Source of the DNA: Gammaproteobacteria bacterium
GTDB taxonomy: Bacteria; Pseudomonadota; Gammaproteobacteria; Steroidobacterales; Steroidobacteraceae
Direction: 5' to 3'
Assembly: GCA_029857655.1 (NCBI GenBank)
Contig: JAOUGR010000012.1
Span: 1-14,466 of the forward strand
DNA: 14,466 nt
The position numbers were made by a program, and so were the translations under genes. This document shows, piece by piece, positions 7,901 through 14,290 of this stretch. Position 1 is the first letter of the stretch. Each line of letters begins with the position of its first letter. A model generated the notes under the pieces. That model saw only the letters and a program-made list of their open reading frames with translations, did no database searches and was not told the origin of the DNA.

Positions 7901-8166
7901 GCCTGTGCACGGCCTTCGGCTCGTTGCCCTTGCTGCTCGCGACCGGGGCAGGGTCCGAGCAACGCGAGCCGATTGGCGTGGTCGTGTTCTGCGGGACGAC
8001 GATCGCCGTCCTGCTGACCCTGTTCGCCGTGCCGGCGGTCTATGCCGTGCTGGCCGGGGAGCATCGCTCGCCCCACTATCTGACGGGGCTCATCGAGCGG
8101 CTGCGGGCCGGGGCGCCGCCGCCGGTGTCAAGCAGCGCCGATGTCGAACAAGTAATTGAAAAATAA
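4996..8166 (+). CDS. Efflux RND transporter permease (AcrB/MexB-like, HAE1 family)
   Basis: This 1056-residue proton-driven exporter of the resistance-nodulation-division superfamily is full length for the family. The N-terminus FSIRRPVFATVISLLLVILG (6-25) is TM1. TM4 carries the proton-relay pair Asp401-Asp402 in GLVVDDAIVVLENIYRR, and TM10 carries the partner Lys931 in GIAAKNGVLIVEFANQ. Two large periplasmic loops (about 30-330 and 550-860) separate the membrane halves. A run of five glycines (605-609) lies in the second loop. Hydrophobic helices at about 332-500 and 858-1020 match the 1+5 and 1+5 layout. The pair with the adaptor upstream is complete, but no outer-membrane TolC-like gene is adjacent, so a housekeeping channel is probably shared. 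Specificity cannot be read from sequence; HAE1 members export hydrophobic or amphiphilic compounds, lipids or drugs. Confidence 0.96.
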   Translation: MKLSEFSIRRPVFATVISLLLVILGLVSLTRLAVREYPEVDPVFVSITTNYLGAGAAIVENKITQVIEDRIAGLEGIETLRSSSRDGRSAIDVEFSADRDVDAAANDIRDRVGRVVDDLPEEADPPEIQKAQSFGEAVMYLNLSSDRMSVLELTDYAERVLVDQLSATPGVARVNIGGERRQAVRIWIDRQALAARALTVGDIEGALRRENVELPAGRLESSEREFALRTDTGLSRIEDFRKLSIGRGPDGYLVRLGDVARVELGAENERSVSRTMGLPGISLGIEQISKANTLEVAKQIYKTLERIQPGLPAGMSLTINVDRADSINSSLREVVIALGISLTMVLIVIFLFLGNLRATLVPAVTIPISIIATFMFMDFMGYSINVLTLLGLVLAIGLVVDDAIVVLENIYRRVEKGQPPLLAAIDGSREIGFAVVATTLVLISVFVPISFLPGAIGRLFREFGFTLAAAVMFSALVALTLTPVMTSRLFRQGQQRGQFAQRLDRFFRSLAQAYERRLRILLGRPWLIIGCTLALVGAAILALNALPREFAPPGDLGFVRIELDAPEGASLEYTERQLLQAERILFSETERYGDIRRFIMRIGTGGGGGTTEVNEVRGFIILKDWGERERSAVDIAASLTKQFESLPGVRPRIYALQGLGSRGFGRPLQAVIGGPDYQTLAGWSDRILDLAQRNPGLTGVETNFRERKPQIDVAVDRDRAAELGISLESVGRTLETVLGSRVVTTYVDRGREYRVILQGQTRDRAVPSDLQNLYVRSDRSGELVPLSNLVQLTETSGAMQLNRFDRMRAITISAGLAPGYTLGEAVTYFQELVRAELPPAARLSFDGEAREYLRTQGQFWSTFVFAIAIVFLVLAALFESFKQPAVIMTTVPLALIGAIAGLAIYRLAGSQMSLNIFSQIAMIMLVGIAAKNGVLIVEFANQIRDQGSERIAAVIRAATIRLRPVLMTSLCTAFGSLPLLLATGAGSEQREPIGVVVFCGTTIAVLLTLFAVPAVYAVLAGEHRSPHYLTGLIERLRAGAPPPVSSSADVEQVIEK

Positions 8167-8188
8167 GACAATCACAGCGATTGGTCGG

Positions 8189-8206
8189 GCCGGAACCCGC
8201 CCCGGC
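8189..8206 (+). terminator. Weak terminator-like hairpin after the RND gene
   Basis: GCCGG (8189-8193) and CCGGC (8202-8206) can pair around an 8-nt loop 22 nt after the RND stop. The nearest T run (TTTT, 8215-8218) begins 9 nt later, too far for a standard intrinsic terminator. The same GCCGG-N8-CCGGC layout recurs at 8322-8339. Confidence 0.25.
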
Positions 8207-8234
8207 TGATAGACTTTTGAATTGAACAGACGCT

Positions 8235-8359
8235 CCGCAGTTCCTGCGGGCGCATTTCGAGAGTCCGGGGCAGCGAATCCAGCCGCCGGTCTTCTGATCA
8301 AGGATGCCCGACCCCAATCGCGCCGGGGGTCAGGCCGGCATTTTTCCGGCGCTTGCCGG
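8235..8359 (+). other. GC-hairpin-rich leader before the M32 peptidase gene, possible attenuator
   Basis: The 212-nt gap 8167-8378 has no gene I can support. It holds a hairpin CCGCAG-TTC-CTGCGG (8235-8249). Further on are overlapping pairings: GCCGG (8322-8326) with CCGGC (8335-8339), followed by A and five T (8341-8345), which looks like a short terminator; GCGCCGG (8320-8326) with CCGGCGC (8346-8352), which would exclude it; and CCGGC-GCTT-GCCGG (8346-8359). Mutually exclusive terminator and antiterminator-like helices are the signature of attenuation, but GC-rich sequence produces such pairings by chance. No convincing -35/-10 pair was found here. Confidence 0.3.
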
Positions 8360-8378
8360 TGGGCGGAGGAGTCCGGGA

Positions 8379-9881
8379 ATGGCGACGGCGACGCCTTATC
8401 AGCAGCTCGAACAGGAGTTCCGCCGGCTCCATGCGTTCCGCGGCGTGCTGGCATTGCTGCGCTGGGACGCGGCCATCACGATGCCGCGCGCGAGCGCCGA
8501 TGTGCGCGGCGACCAGCTCGCGGCACTGCAGATCGAGTGCCATACGCTGCTGGTGTCGCCGCGCATTTCGCGTCTTCTCGATCGCGCCGACGCCAATGCG
8601 CGCGGACTGGCCGACTGGCAGAGCGCGAACCTGCGCGAGATGCGTCGCCTGCACGATCACGCGATCGCGACGCCACCGACACTGGTCGCGCGCATCGCGC
8701 GCGCCGTGGCACTCGCCGAGGCACGCTGGCGCGAAGCCCGCGAACAGAATGACTTCGGCGTGCTGGCGCCGCATCTGGACGAAGTCGTCAAGCTGACGCG
8801 CAGCAAGGCCGAGCTGCTGGCCCAGCGATTCGGTCTCGACCCCTGGGATGCGCTCGCCGACGAATTCACGCCGGGACTGCAGTCGCGCGACATCGACGCG
8901 CTGTTCACGCCCTTGTCCCAGCGGCTGCCGACGCTGGTGACCGAGGCCATGGAGGTGCAGGCCGGGCATCCCGTGATCCGCATCGAGGGTCGGTTCTCGG
9001 CCAGCCGCCAGCGCGGACTCTGCACCGACGTCATGAAGGCACTGGGTTTCCCGTTCGACCGTGGCCGCTTCGACGAAAGTGACCATCCGTTCACCGAGGG
9101 CGTGCCCGGGGATATCCGGGTCACGGCGAAGTTCAACCTCAGGGATCCGTTCCAGGGCTTGCTGGGTGCCCTGCACGAAACCGGCCAGGCGCTTTATGAC
9201 CTCGGCCTGCCGGCGGAATGGGTCGACCAGCCGGTCGGGCAGGATCGCGGCATGGCGCTGGAAGAAAGCCAGGCGCTGCTGCTCGAGATGATCGTGGGCC
9301 GCAGCAAGTCGTTCGTTTCGTGGCTGCGGCCACTGCTCGAAAAGCACTATGGCGCAGCGGGCCCCGAATGGACCGAGGAGAATCTCTACGGCTGGCTGAA
9401 TCGCGTGGAACGCGGGCCAAACCGGATGGAAGCGGACGAGCTGACCTACCAGACGCATATCGGCCTTCGCTACGAGCTCGAACGGCGCATGTTCTCGGGT
9501 GAGCTGGCGGTAAAGGACCTTCGCGAGGCGTGGATCGAGTTGTCGGCCGACCGACTTGGCCTGGTGCCGGCATCGGACATCGAGGGATGCCTGCAGGACA
9601 TCCACTGGGCGTTGGGGTCATTCGGGCATTTCCCGTCCTACGGCGTCGGCGCCGTGGTCGCAGGCCAGCTCTGGGAAACGATCAGGGAACAGCATCCGGG
9701 CATCGAGGCCGAAATCGCGGCCGGCCAGTTCGACGGCCTGCTGGCCTGGCTGCGCGAAAGGGTGCATTCGATGGGAGCGAAGATGGGCGTGCCCCAGCTC
9801 GTGGAACATGCAACAGGACGGAAACTGTCAGCGGCGCCCTTCCTGCGGTATCTCGAGCGCAAGTACGTCACAGAATTCTAG
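8379..9881 (+). CDS. M32 family carboxypeptidase (Taq-type) relative with altered zinc-site motifs
   Basis: M32 enzymes are cytoplasmic HEXXH metallocarboxypeptidases of about 500 residues, and this protein has exactly 500. I chose the ATG at 8379 because GGAGGAG (8365-8371) lies 7 nt upstream; an in-frame ATG at 8304 has no such support and would add 25 atypical residues. Family blocks are clear: LLRWDAAITMP (27-37), HPFTEGVPGDIRVTAKFN (236-253), LGALHETGQALYDLGLP (262-278), GMALEESQALLLEM (291-304), DELTYQTHIGLRYELE (353-368) and LQDIHWALGSFGHFPSYGVG (405-424). The odd point is that the zinc motif reads HETGQ (266-270), with Gln in place of the second zinc His. The usual HESQ block reads EESQ (295-298), although the probable third ligand Glu296 is kept 30 residues after His266. 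Either a divergent subgroup or a non-hydrolytic relative is possible. ttcA begins 9 nt downstream. Confidence 0.88.
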   Translation: MATATPYQQLEQEFRRLHAFRGVLALLRWDAAITMPRASADVRGDQLAALQIECHTLLVSPRISRLLDRADANARGLADWQSANLREMRRLHDHAIATPPTLVARIARAVALAEARWREAREQNDFGVLAPHLDEVVKLTRSKAELLAQRFGLDPWDALADEFTPGLQSRDIDALFTPLSQRLPTLVTEAMEVQAGHPVIRIEGRFSASRQRGLCTDVMKALGFPFDRGRFDESDHPFTEGVPGDIRVTAKFNLRDPFQGLLGALHETGQALYDLGLPAEWVDQPVGQDRGMALEESQALLLEMIVGRSKSFVSWLRPLLEKHYGAAGPEWTEENLYGWLNRVERGPNRMEADELTYQTHIGLRYELERRMFSGELAVKDLREAWIELSADRLGLVPASDIEGCLQDIHWALGSFGHFPSYGVGAVVAGQLWETIREQHPGIEAEIAAGQFDGLLAWLRERVHSMGAKMGVPQLVEHATGRKLSAAPFLRYLERKYVTEF

Positions 9882-9890
9882 AATGTCGCC

Positions 9891-10706
9891 GTGATTCCGC
9901 TGCGCAAGGAAACCTCGGCCAATTTCCGGCGACTTGCCGCGCGTCTGCGCGGGCTGGTCGGCAAGGCGATCGCCGATTTCAGCATGATCGGGGAGGGCGA
10001 CCGCGTCATGGTCTGCCTGTCCGGCGGCAAGGATTCGTACACGCTGCTCGACATGCTGCTGTCGCTGCAACGCGCGGCGCCGGTCAGATTCGAACTCTGC
10101 GCGGTTAACCTCGACCAGAAGCAGCCCGGGTTTCCGGAGCGCATGTTGCCCGAATACCTGGAGGGCCTGGGTGTTCCCTATCAGGTGATCGAGCAGGACA
10201 CCTACAGCGTCGTGCGCCGGGTCATACTTGAGGGCCGCACGCAGTGCGGGCTCTGCAGCCGCCTGCGGCGCGGCGCGCTGTACCGCTTCGCGCGCGAGAA
10301 TGGCTACACGCGGATCGCGCTGGGGCACCATCGTGACGACATCGTCCAGACGCTGTTCCTGAACCTCTTCCATGGCGGGCGGCTGAAGGCCATGCCGCCG
10401 AAGCTCCTTTCGGATGACGGCAGCAACGTGCTGATCCGGCCGCTGTGCTACGTGCCCGAGCGCGAGATTGAACGGTACGCGCGCGCGCGCGAATTTCCGA
10501 TCATTCCCTGCACGCTGTGTGGCTCGCAACCGAATCTGCAGCGTGTGGCGATCGGCCGCATGCTGGAGGCCTGGGACCGCGAACATCCCGGGCGGGTGGA
10601 TGCGATATTCACGGCGTTGTGCAATGTCGAACCATCGCACCTCGCCGATCCGCGCGTGTTCGATTTCGCCGCGCTCGAGCGCATGATCGCCGGGCCCGGC
10701 TCCTGA
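9891..10706 (+). CDS. ttcA: tRNA 2-thiocytidine(32) synthetase TtcA
   Basis: TtcA is an ATP-dependent, iron-sulfur enzyme that thiolates cytidine 32 in certain tRNAs. The PP-loop SGGKDS (residues 44-49) binds ATP. Two CxxC pairs are present, Cys119/Cys122 in [13 protein letters not shown] and Cys207/Cys210 in [12 protein letters not shown], of which family work places three Cys around the cluster. [19 protein letters not shown] (145-163) is a strong TtcA signature. At 271 residues it is somewhat shorter than the E. coli protein (about 310), mainly at the ends. The start is a GTG at 9891; the N-terminal [23 protein letters not shown] fits the family well. It sits 9 nt after the M32 gene and 1 nt before the next gene, so it is an internal operon gene. 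Confidence 0.95.
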   Translation: MIPLRKETSANFRRLAARLRGLVGKAIADFSMIGEGDRVMVCLSGGKDSYTLLDMLLSLQRAAPVRFELCAVNLDQKQPGFPERMLPEYLEGLGVPYQVIEQDTYSVVRRVILEGRTQCGLCSRLRRGALYRFARENGYTRIALGHHRDDIVQTLFLNLFHGGRLKAMPPKLLSDDGSNVLIRPLCYVPEREIERYARAREFPIIPCTLCGSQPNLQRVAIGRMLEAWDREHPGRVDAIFTALCNVEPSHLADPRVFDFAALERMIAGPGS

Positions 10707-10707
10707 C

Positions 10708-12234
10708 GTGGCGCCACAGCCGCTGCCGTTGCCAAACAGCTTCTGGGTCGTGCCGAAGCGCCTGCTTGCAGGCGAGTATCCGGCGGGACGCGACGAAGAA
10801 GCCACATTCGATCGGCTTAGGCGGCTGTTCGATGTGGGAATCAACTATTTCATCGACCTGACCGAGCCGGGCGAGCTCGATCCCTACGAGAACCTGCTGC
10901 CCGGACCCTACTCGCCAAACGCCATGGCCTACCTGCGCAAGCCCATTCGCGATCACGGCCTGCCCAAATCCACGGACCAGATGGAGGAGATCCTGGACGA
11001 GCTGGATGCGGCCATGGCCGAGGGGATGTGCATATACCTTCATTGCCGCGCCGGCATCGGCCGCACCAATCTGGTGGCGGGTTGCTGGCTCGCACGCGGC
11101 GGACTCGGGGGTGCGGCCGCGCTCGAGCGCCTGAACGAACTCTGGCGGGAGAGCACCCGATCCCGGTCCTGGCCGACCGTTCCGGAGACCGAAGCGCAAG
11201 GCGATTACGTGCGTAATTGGCGCTCGCGCAAGCCACACGCCGCGATCCCGCCGCCGGCGGCGCCGCTGCTTGCGTCATGGCCCAGGGCAACGGCAGCGAG
11301 CGACCCGCGCGATCGCTGCCGCGGCCTGTTGCTGGGCCTTGCGATCGGCGACGCGATAGGCCAGCACGCACACGGGCAGCCGCCGGGCACGCTCACGCGC
11401 AGCAGCGAACTCGCCGGCGGCGGCCCATTTGGGCTTCCCGCCGGTGCCTGGAGTGACAAGACAGCGATGGCCCTGTGCCTGGCGGAAAGTCTGGTTGCCT
11501 GCAAAGGGATGGACGCCGCCGACCAGCTGCAGCGCTATCAGCGCTGGCACAGAGACGGGCTCTGGACCAGTACCGGGCGTTGCATCGGCATCAGTGCGGC
11601 CACGACGCGGGCACTTGCGACTGCGCAATGGACCGGCAACCCGTTTTCCGGGTCGCATGATCCGGCGCACGCCGATGCCGAGCCCCTGGCAAGGATTGGG
11701 CCGGCACTCGTCGGCGGCCTTGCCGATCCGCGTGGAGCCATCGAGTCCGCCGTCAACTGTGCGCGCATCACGCACCAGGCGCCGCTGACACTGGATGCCG
11801 TGCGTTATCTGGCGGCGCTCATCGCCGGCGCGCTCGCGGGTATCGGCAAGGAAGTACTGCTCACACCGGATTTCAGCCCGGTCCCGGGTCTCTGGGAATC
11901 GGTGACATTGAAGCCGCGTGTGAAAAAAGTTGCCGCGGGGTCATGGCGAGTCGGCAAGCCGCGGGCCCACGTGAGTGGTGCGCAGGCAGCGGCCGCTGCC
12001 CTCGAGTCGGCCCTGTGGGCGTTCGATTCCGGGAACAGTCCGGGTGAATGCATATCCATTGCCGCGGGCCTGGGTGGCGAAGCCGACACCACAGCCGCGA
12101 TCGTCGGCCAGCTGGCCGGTGCGCATTACGGCGCAGCCGCACTTCCGCCGGCGTGGCGCACAAGTATCGCGCGTGGCAGCGAAATCCTGGCCCTGGCGGA
12201 TGCCCTGTACGCAGTGGGGACGCGGCCGGCATGA
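10708..12234 (+). CDS. Fusion of cysteine (tyrosine/dual-specificity type) phosphatase and ADP-ribosylglycohydrolase-like domain
   Basis: This 508-residue two-domain protein has no signal peptide. Residues 1-172 form a cysteine phosphatase. NSFWVVPKRLLAGEYP (10-25) and FIDLTEPGEL (48-57) are followed by a likely general acid Asp82 in PIRDHGLP and the P-loop HCRAGIGRT (112-120), giving Cys113 and Arg119. After a Pro/Ala-rich linker (175-200), residues 202-505 match the ADP-ribosylglycohydrolase (DraG/ARH) family: GLLLGLAIGDAIG (206-218), the metal loop AWSDKTAMALCLAESL (247-262), and GLGGEADTTAAIVGQLAGA (454-472). The family's metal-binding Asp-Asp-Thr reads Asp-Lys-Thr (250-252), and the usual Gly-Gly-Asp-x-Asp-Thr has Glu458. 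Metal binding or activity may therefore differ. The start is the GTG at 10708, 1 nt after the ttcA stop, without a clear Shine-Dalgarno site. The stop overlaps the next start by 4 nt. Confidence 0.87.
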   Translation: MAPQPLPLPNSFWVVPKRLLAGEYPAGRDEEATFDRLRRLFDVGINYFIDLTEPGELDPYENLLPGPYSPNAMAYLRKPIRDHGLPKSTDQMEEILDELDAAMAEGMCIYLHCRAGIGRTNLVAGCWLARGGLGGAAALERLNELWRESTRSRSWPTVPETEAQGDYVRNWRSRKPHAAIPPPAAPLLASWPRATAASDPRDRCRGLLLGLAIGDAIGQHAHGQPPGTLTRSSELAGGGPFGLPAGAWSDKTAMALCLAESLVACKGMDAADQLQRYQRWHRDGLWTSTGRCIGISAATTRALATAQWTGNPFSGSHDPAHADAEPLARIGPALVGGLADPRGAIESAVNCARITHQAPLTLDAVRYLAALIAGALAGIGKEVLLTPDFSPVPGLWESVTLKPRVKKVAAGSWRVGKPRAHVSGAQAAAAALESALWAFDSGNSPGECISIAAGLGGEADTTAAIVGQLAGAHYGAAALPPAWRTSIARGSEILALADALYAVGTRPA

Positions 12235-13262
12235 AGCGGCGTCGGCAAGGACGCGGTGACTGGCACCGGCTCGACGACGAGCGCCTGCTGGACCTGCGCA
12301 TGAGCGACCTCGGCCTGCGGATCGAAGGGTCACCGGTCGAGCGCCAGGTCGAGCGCCTCTACCGGGAGCTCGAAGCACGTGGCATCGATTTTCGCCCGCA
12401 CTGCTGGATCGCCGAGGAATGGTTCTCGGCGGACGGCGTACCGGGATTCGCAGTGCCCTTCTATGTCTTTCATCCCAGATTGAAAAATCTTCAGCGCCGC
12501 TTCATGGGGGAGGTCGAAGGCGGAAACGCCAGGGCACTGATGCGGATCCTGCGTCACGAAGCCGCCCACGCCATCGATACGGCCTACCGGTTGCGCAGGC
12601 GCAAGAAGTGGCGCGAGACTTTCGGTTACGCCTCGACGCCGTATCCTGAGTACTATCGGCCACGGCCCGGCAGCCGTCGGTTCGTGCAGCACCTCGGCAA
12701 CTGGTATGCCCAGAGTCATCCGACCGAGGATTTCGCCGAGACATTCGCGGTGTGGCTGACGCCGCGATCAAACTGGCGCAGCCGCTACGCGGGCTGGCCT
12801 GCCATCCACAAGCTGAATTGCGTCGACGAATTCATGCGGGAGATACGCGGCCAGCGGCCGGTCGTGCGTGCCCGCCACCATGTCGAGCCGTTGCGGCATG
12901 CGCGCTGGACCCTGCGCGAGCATTACCGGCGCATGGTGCAGCACTACCGCACGGACGATGCCGAGCGGATGGACAGGATACTGGGGCGCGTATTCACGCT
13001 GACACGAAGTCGCCGCGGCCAGGCGACCGCCGCGCAGCGCCTGCGCGAGGAATTGCCGGTCTTCAGGCGCCGCATTGCGCGCCGGCTGGGTGCCAGCGAA
13101 TACCTGGTGCAGGAAGTCGTCGAGCACCTGATATGGCGCTGCTACGCGCACGGCCTGCTGGTGCGGGATGACTGGCGGATTTCAAGGCGGCGCGTGGAAC
13201 GATTCATAATGGCGCTCGTTCGCAGGGCGATGCGCAATGCCGGACCGAAGCTGGCCCTATGA
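12231..13262 (+). CDS. Putative zinc-binding metallopeptidase (HEAAH gluzincin-like) with Arg-rich C-terminal region
   Basis: This 343-residue protein has no signal peptide or membrane segment. The zinc motif HEAAH (His109, Glu110, His113) sits in RILRHEAAHAIDTAYRL (105-121). It is followed by FGYASTPYPEYYRPRPGSR (131-149), FVQHLGNWYAQSHP (151-164) and EDFAETFAVWLTP (166-178), where Glu166 or Glu170 is the likely third ligand. This arrangement matches proteins usually annotated as putative zinc-binding metallopeptidase; I know of no experimentally established substrate. Residues 180-343 are strongly basic and helical (for example RRMVQHYRTDDAERMDRI, and RRRVERFIMALVRRAMRN at 319-336), which may bind nucleic acid, a membrane surface or an acidic partner. 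The start ATG overlaps the preceding stop as ATGA. The stop overlaps the ATP-grasp start in the same way, tying the three products together. Confidence 0.85.
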   Translation: MKRRRQGRGDWHRLDDERLLDLRMSDLGLRIEGSPVERQVERLYRELEARGIDFRPHCWIAEEWFSADGVPGFAVPFYVFHPRLKNLQRRFMGEVEGGNARALMRILRHEAAHAIDTAYRLRRRKKWRETFGYASTPYPEYYRPRPGSRRFVQHLGNWYAQSHPTEDFAETFAVWLTPRSNWRSRYAGWPAIHKLNCVDEFMREIRGQRPVVRARHHVEPLRHARWTLREHYRRMVQHYRTDDAERMDRILGRVFTLTRSRRGQATAAQRLREELPVFRRRIARRLGASEYLVQEVVEHLIWRCYAHGLLVRDDWRISRRRVERFIMALVRRAMRNAGPKLAL

Positions 13263-14290
13263 AAAAGAAGAAACGCATTCTCGTGCTGGTTCACGAATCG
13301 CTGGTGCCTCCGGAAAACCTGGACGGTCATACGGATGCCCAGATCGCCGAATTCCGCACCGAGCTCGATGTCATCACGCAGTTGCGCGAGTCCGGGCACG
13401 AAGTGCAACCGCTCGGTATCGGAGACAGTCTTACTGAGCTGCGCGCGCTGATCCGGGAGTGGCAGCCACAGGTCTGCTTCAACCTGCTCGAGGAATTCGG
13501 CGGCGTCGTCACCTATGACCAGCACGTCGTCGCCTACCTGGAATTGCTGCGCCAGCATTACACAGGATGCAATCCCAGCGGCATGATGTTGTCGCGGAAC
13601 AAGGTGTTGTCCAAGCAGATCCTTTCATACCATCGTATTCCGACCCCGTTGTTCGCCGTGTTCAAGCGTGGCACGGTGATTCGAATTCCGAAACGGCTGC
13701 GCTATCCGTTGTTCGTCAAATCGGCGACGGAAGATGCTTCGCTTGGAATTTCGCAGGCGTCCGTCGTCGACGATGCGACAAAGCTGCGCGAACGCATTGA
13801 ATTCATCCACGAGCACACGAATTCCGATGCCCTGGTCGAGGAGTTCATCGAAGGCAGGGAACTCTATGTCGCGATGCTCGGCAACGAGAGGATCCGGACA
13901 CTGCCCCCGTGGGAATTCATATTCGGGGAACTGACGGACAGCAGGGCTGCCATTGCGACACGCAAGGCCAAGTGGGACCCCGCCTACCAGGAGCGCCATA
14001 ACCTCACGAGTCGTGCGGCAAGGGACCTGCCCGAGGGCCTGGCCGAGAAGCTCGACCGCCTGGCGCGGCGCATCTACCGTGCGCTGCATATGTCAGGCTA
14101 TGCACGCGTGGATTTTCGCGTGCGTGCCGACGGCACGCCCTTCGTCCTTGAAGCCAACGCCAATCCAAACCTCGAGGAGGACGAGGATTTTGCATGGGCA
14201 GCGGAGCACGCGGGCATCGACTACGCGGCGTTGCTAGAGCGCATCATCGCGCTCGGCTGCGCGTACCGCGCCGAATGGCGGGAAGACTAG
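13259..14290 (+). CDS. ATP-grasp ligase, D-alanine-D-alanine ligase-like
   Basis: This 343-residue enzyme of the ATP-grasp fold, whose members form amide or ester bonds through an acyl-phosphate, resembles Ddl. FNLLEEFGGV (74-83) and VAYLELLRQHYTGCNPSGM (91-109) are Ddl-like N-domain features, and NKVLSKQIL...IPTPLFAVF (114-135) follows. ATP-binding elements are Lys154 in FVKSATEDASLGIS (152-165) and LVEEFIEGREL (192-202). Metal ligands are in VDFRVR (284-289) and EANANPNL (298-305). Ddl normally has EINTLPG-type residues at the last site, and true ddl genes sit near murC/ftsQ. With neither here, dipeptide synthesis for the cell wall is doubtful and a different substrate is likely. The N-terminal MKKKKRILVLVH is an ordinary Rossmann-like start. 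It is coupled by ATGA to the metallopeptidase gene. Confidence 0.88.
   Translation: MKKKKRILVLVHESLVPPENLDGHTDAQIAEFRTELDVITQLRESGHEVQPLGIGDSLTELRALIREWQPQVCFNLLEEFGGVVTYDQHVVAYLELLRQHYTGCNPSGMMLSRNKVLSKQILSYHRIPTPLFAVFKRGTVIRIPKRLRYPLFVKSATEDASLGISQASVVDDATKLRERIEFIHEHTNSDALVEEFIEGRELYVAMLGNERIRTLPPWEFIFGELTDSRAAIATRKAKWDPAYQERHNLTSRAARDLPEGLAEKLDRLARRIYRALHMSGYARVDFRVRADGTPFVLEANANPNLEEDEDFAWAAEHAGIDYAALLERIIALGCAYRAEWRED

Noticed and set aside
6976..8076. Minus-strand open frame of 366 codons opposite the RND gene
   Set aside because: It is antisense to the well-conserved RND transporter and rich in His, Arg, Gln and Asp with no motif.
8304..8378. N-terminal extension of the M32 protein to the ATG at 8304
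   Set aside because: GGAGGAG placed 7 nt before the ATG at 8379 is much better support, and the extra 25 residues would be translated from the hairpin region.
8298..9605. Long minus-strand open frame of 435 codons opposite the M32 gene
   Set aside because: It has no recognisable domain and its composition (His, Arg, Gln, Ala) is typical of the antisense of GC-rich coding sequence. The plus-strand frame carries conserved M32 blocks and a good Shine-Dalgarno site.
10478..10491. Seven-fold CG dinucleotide run inside ttcA, a possible slippage or Z-DNA site
   Set aside because: It encodes part of an ordinary Arg/Ala stretch (YARAREF) in frame, and such runs are common in GC-rich genomes.
9828..10844. 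Minus-strand open frame of 338 codons opposite ttcA
   Set aside because: It is antisense to ttcA, whose PP-loop and Cys motifs are intact; no family resemblance was seen on the minus strand.
12048..12230. N-terminal extension of the metallopeptidase into the upstream gene
   Set aside because: It would overlap the glycohydrolase-like domain by about 180 nt. The ATGA overlap start at 12231 is the normal coupling arrangement.
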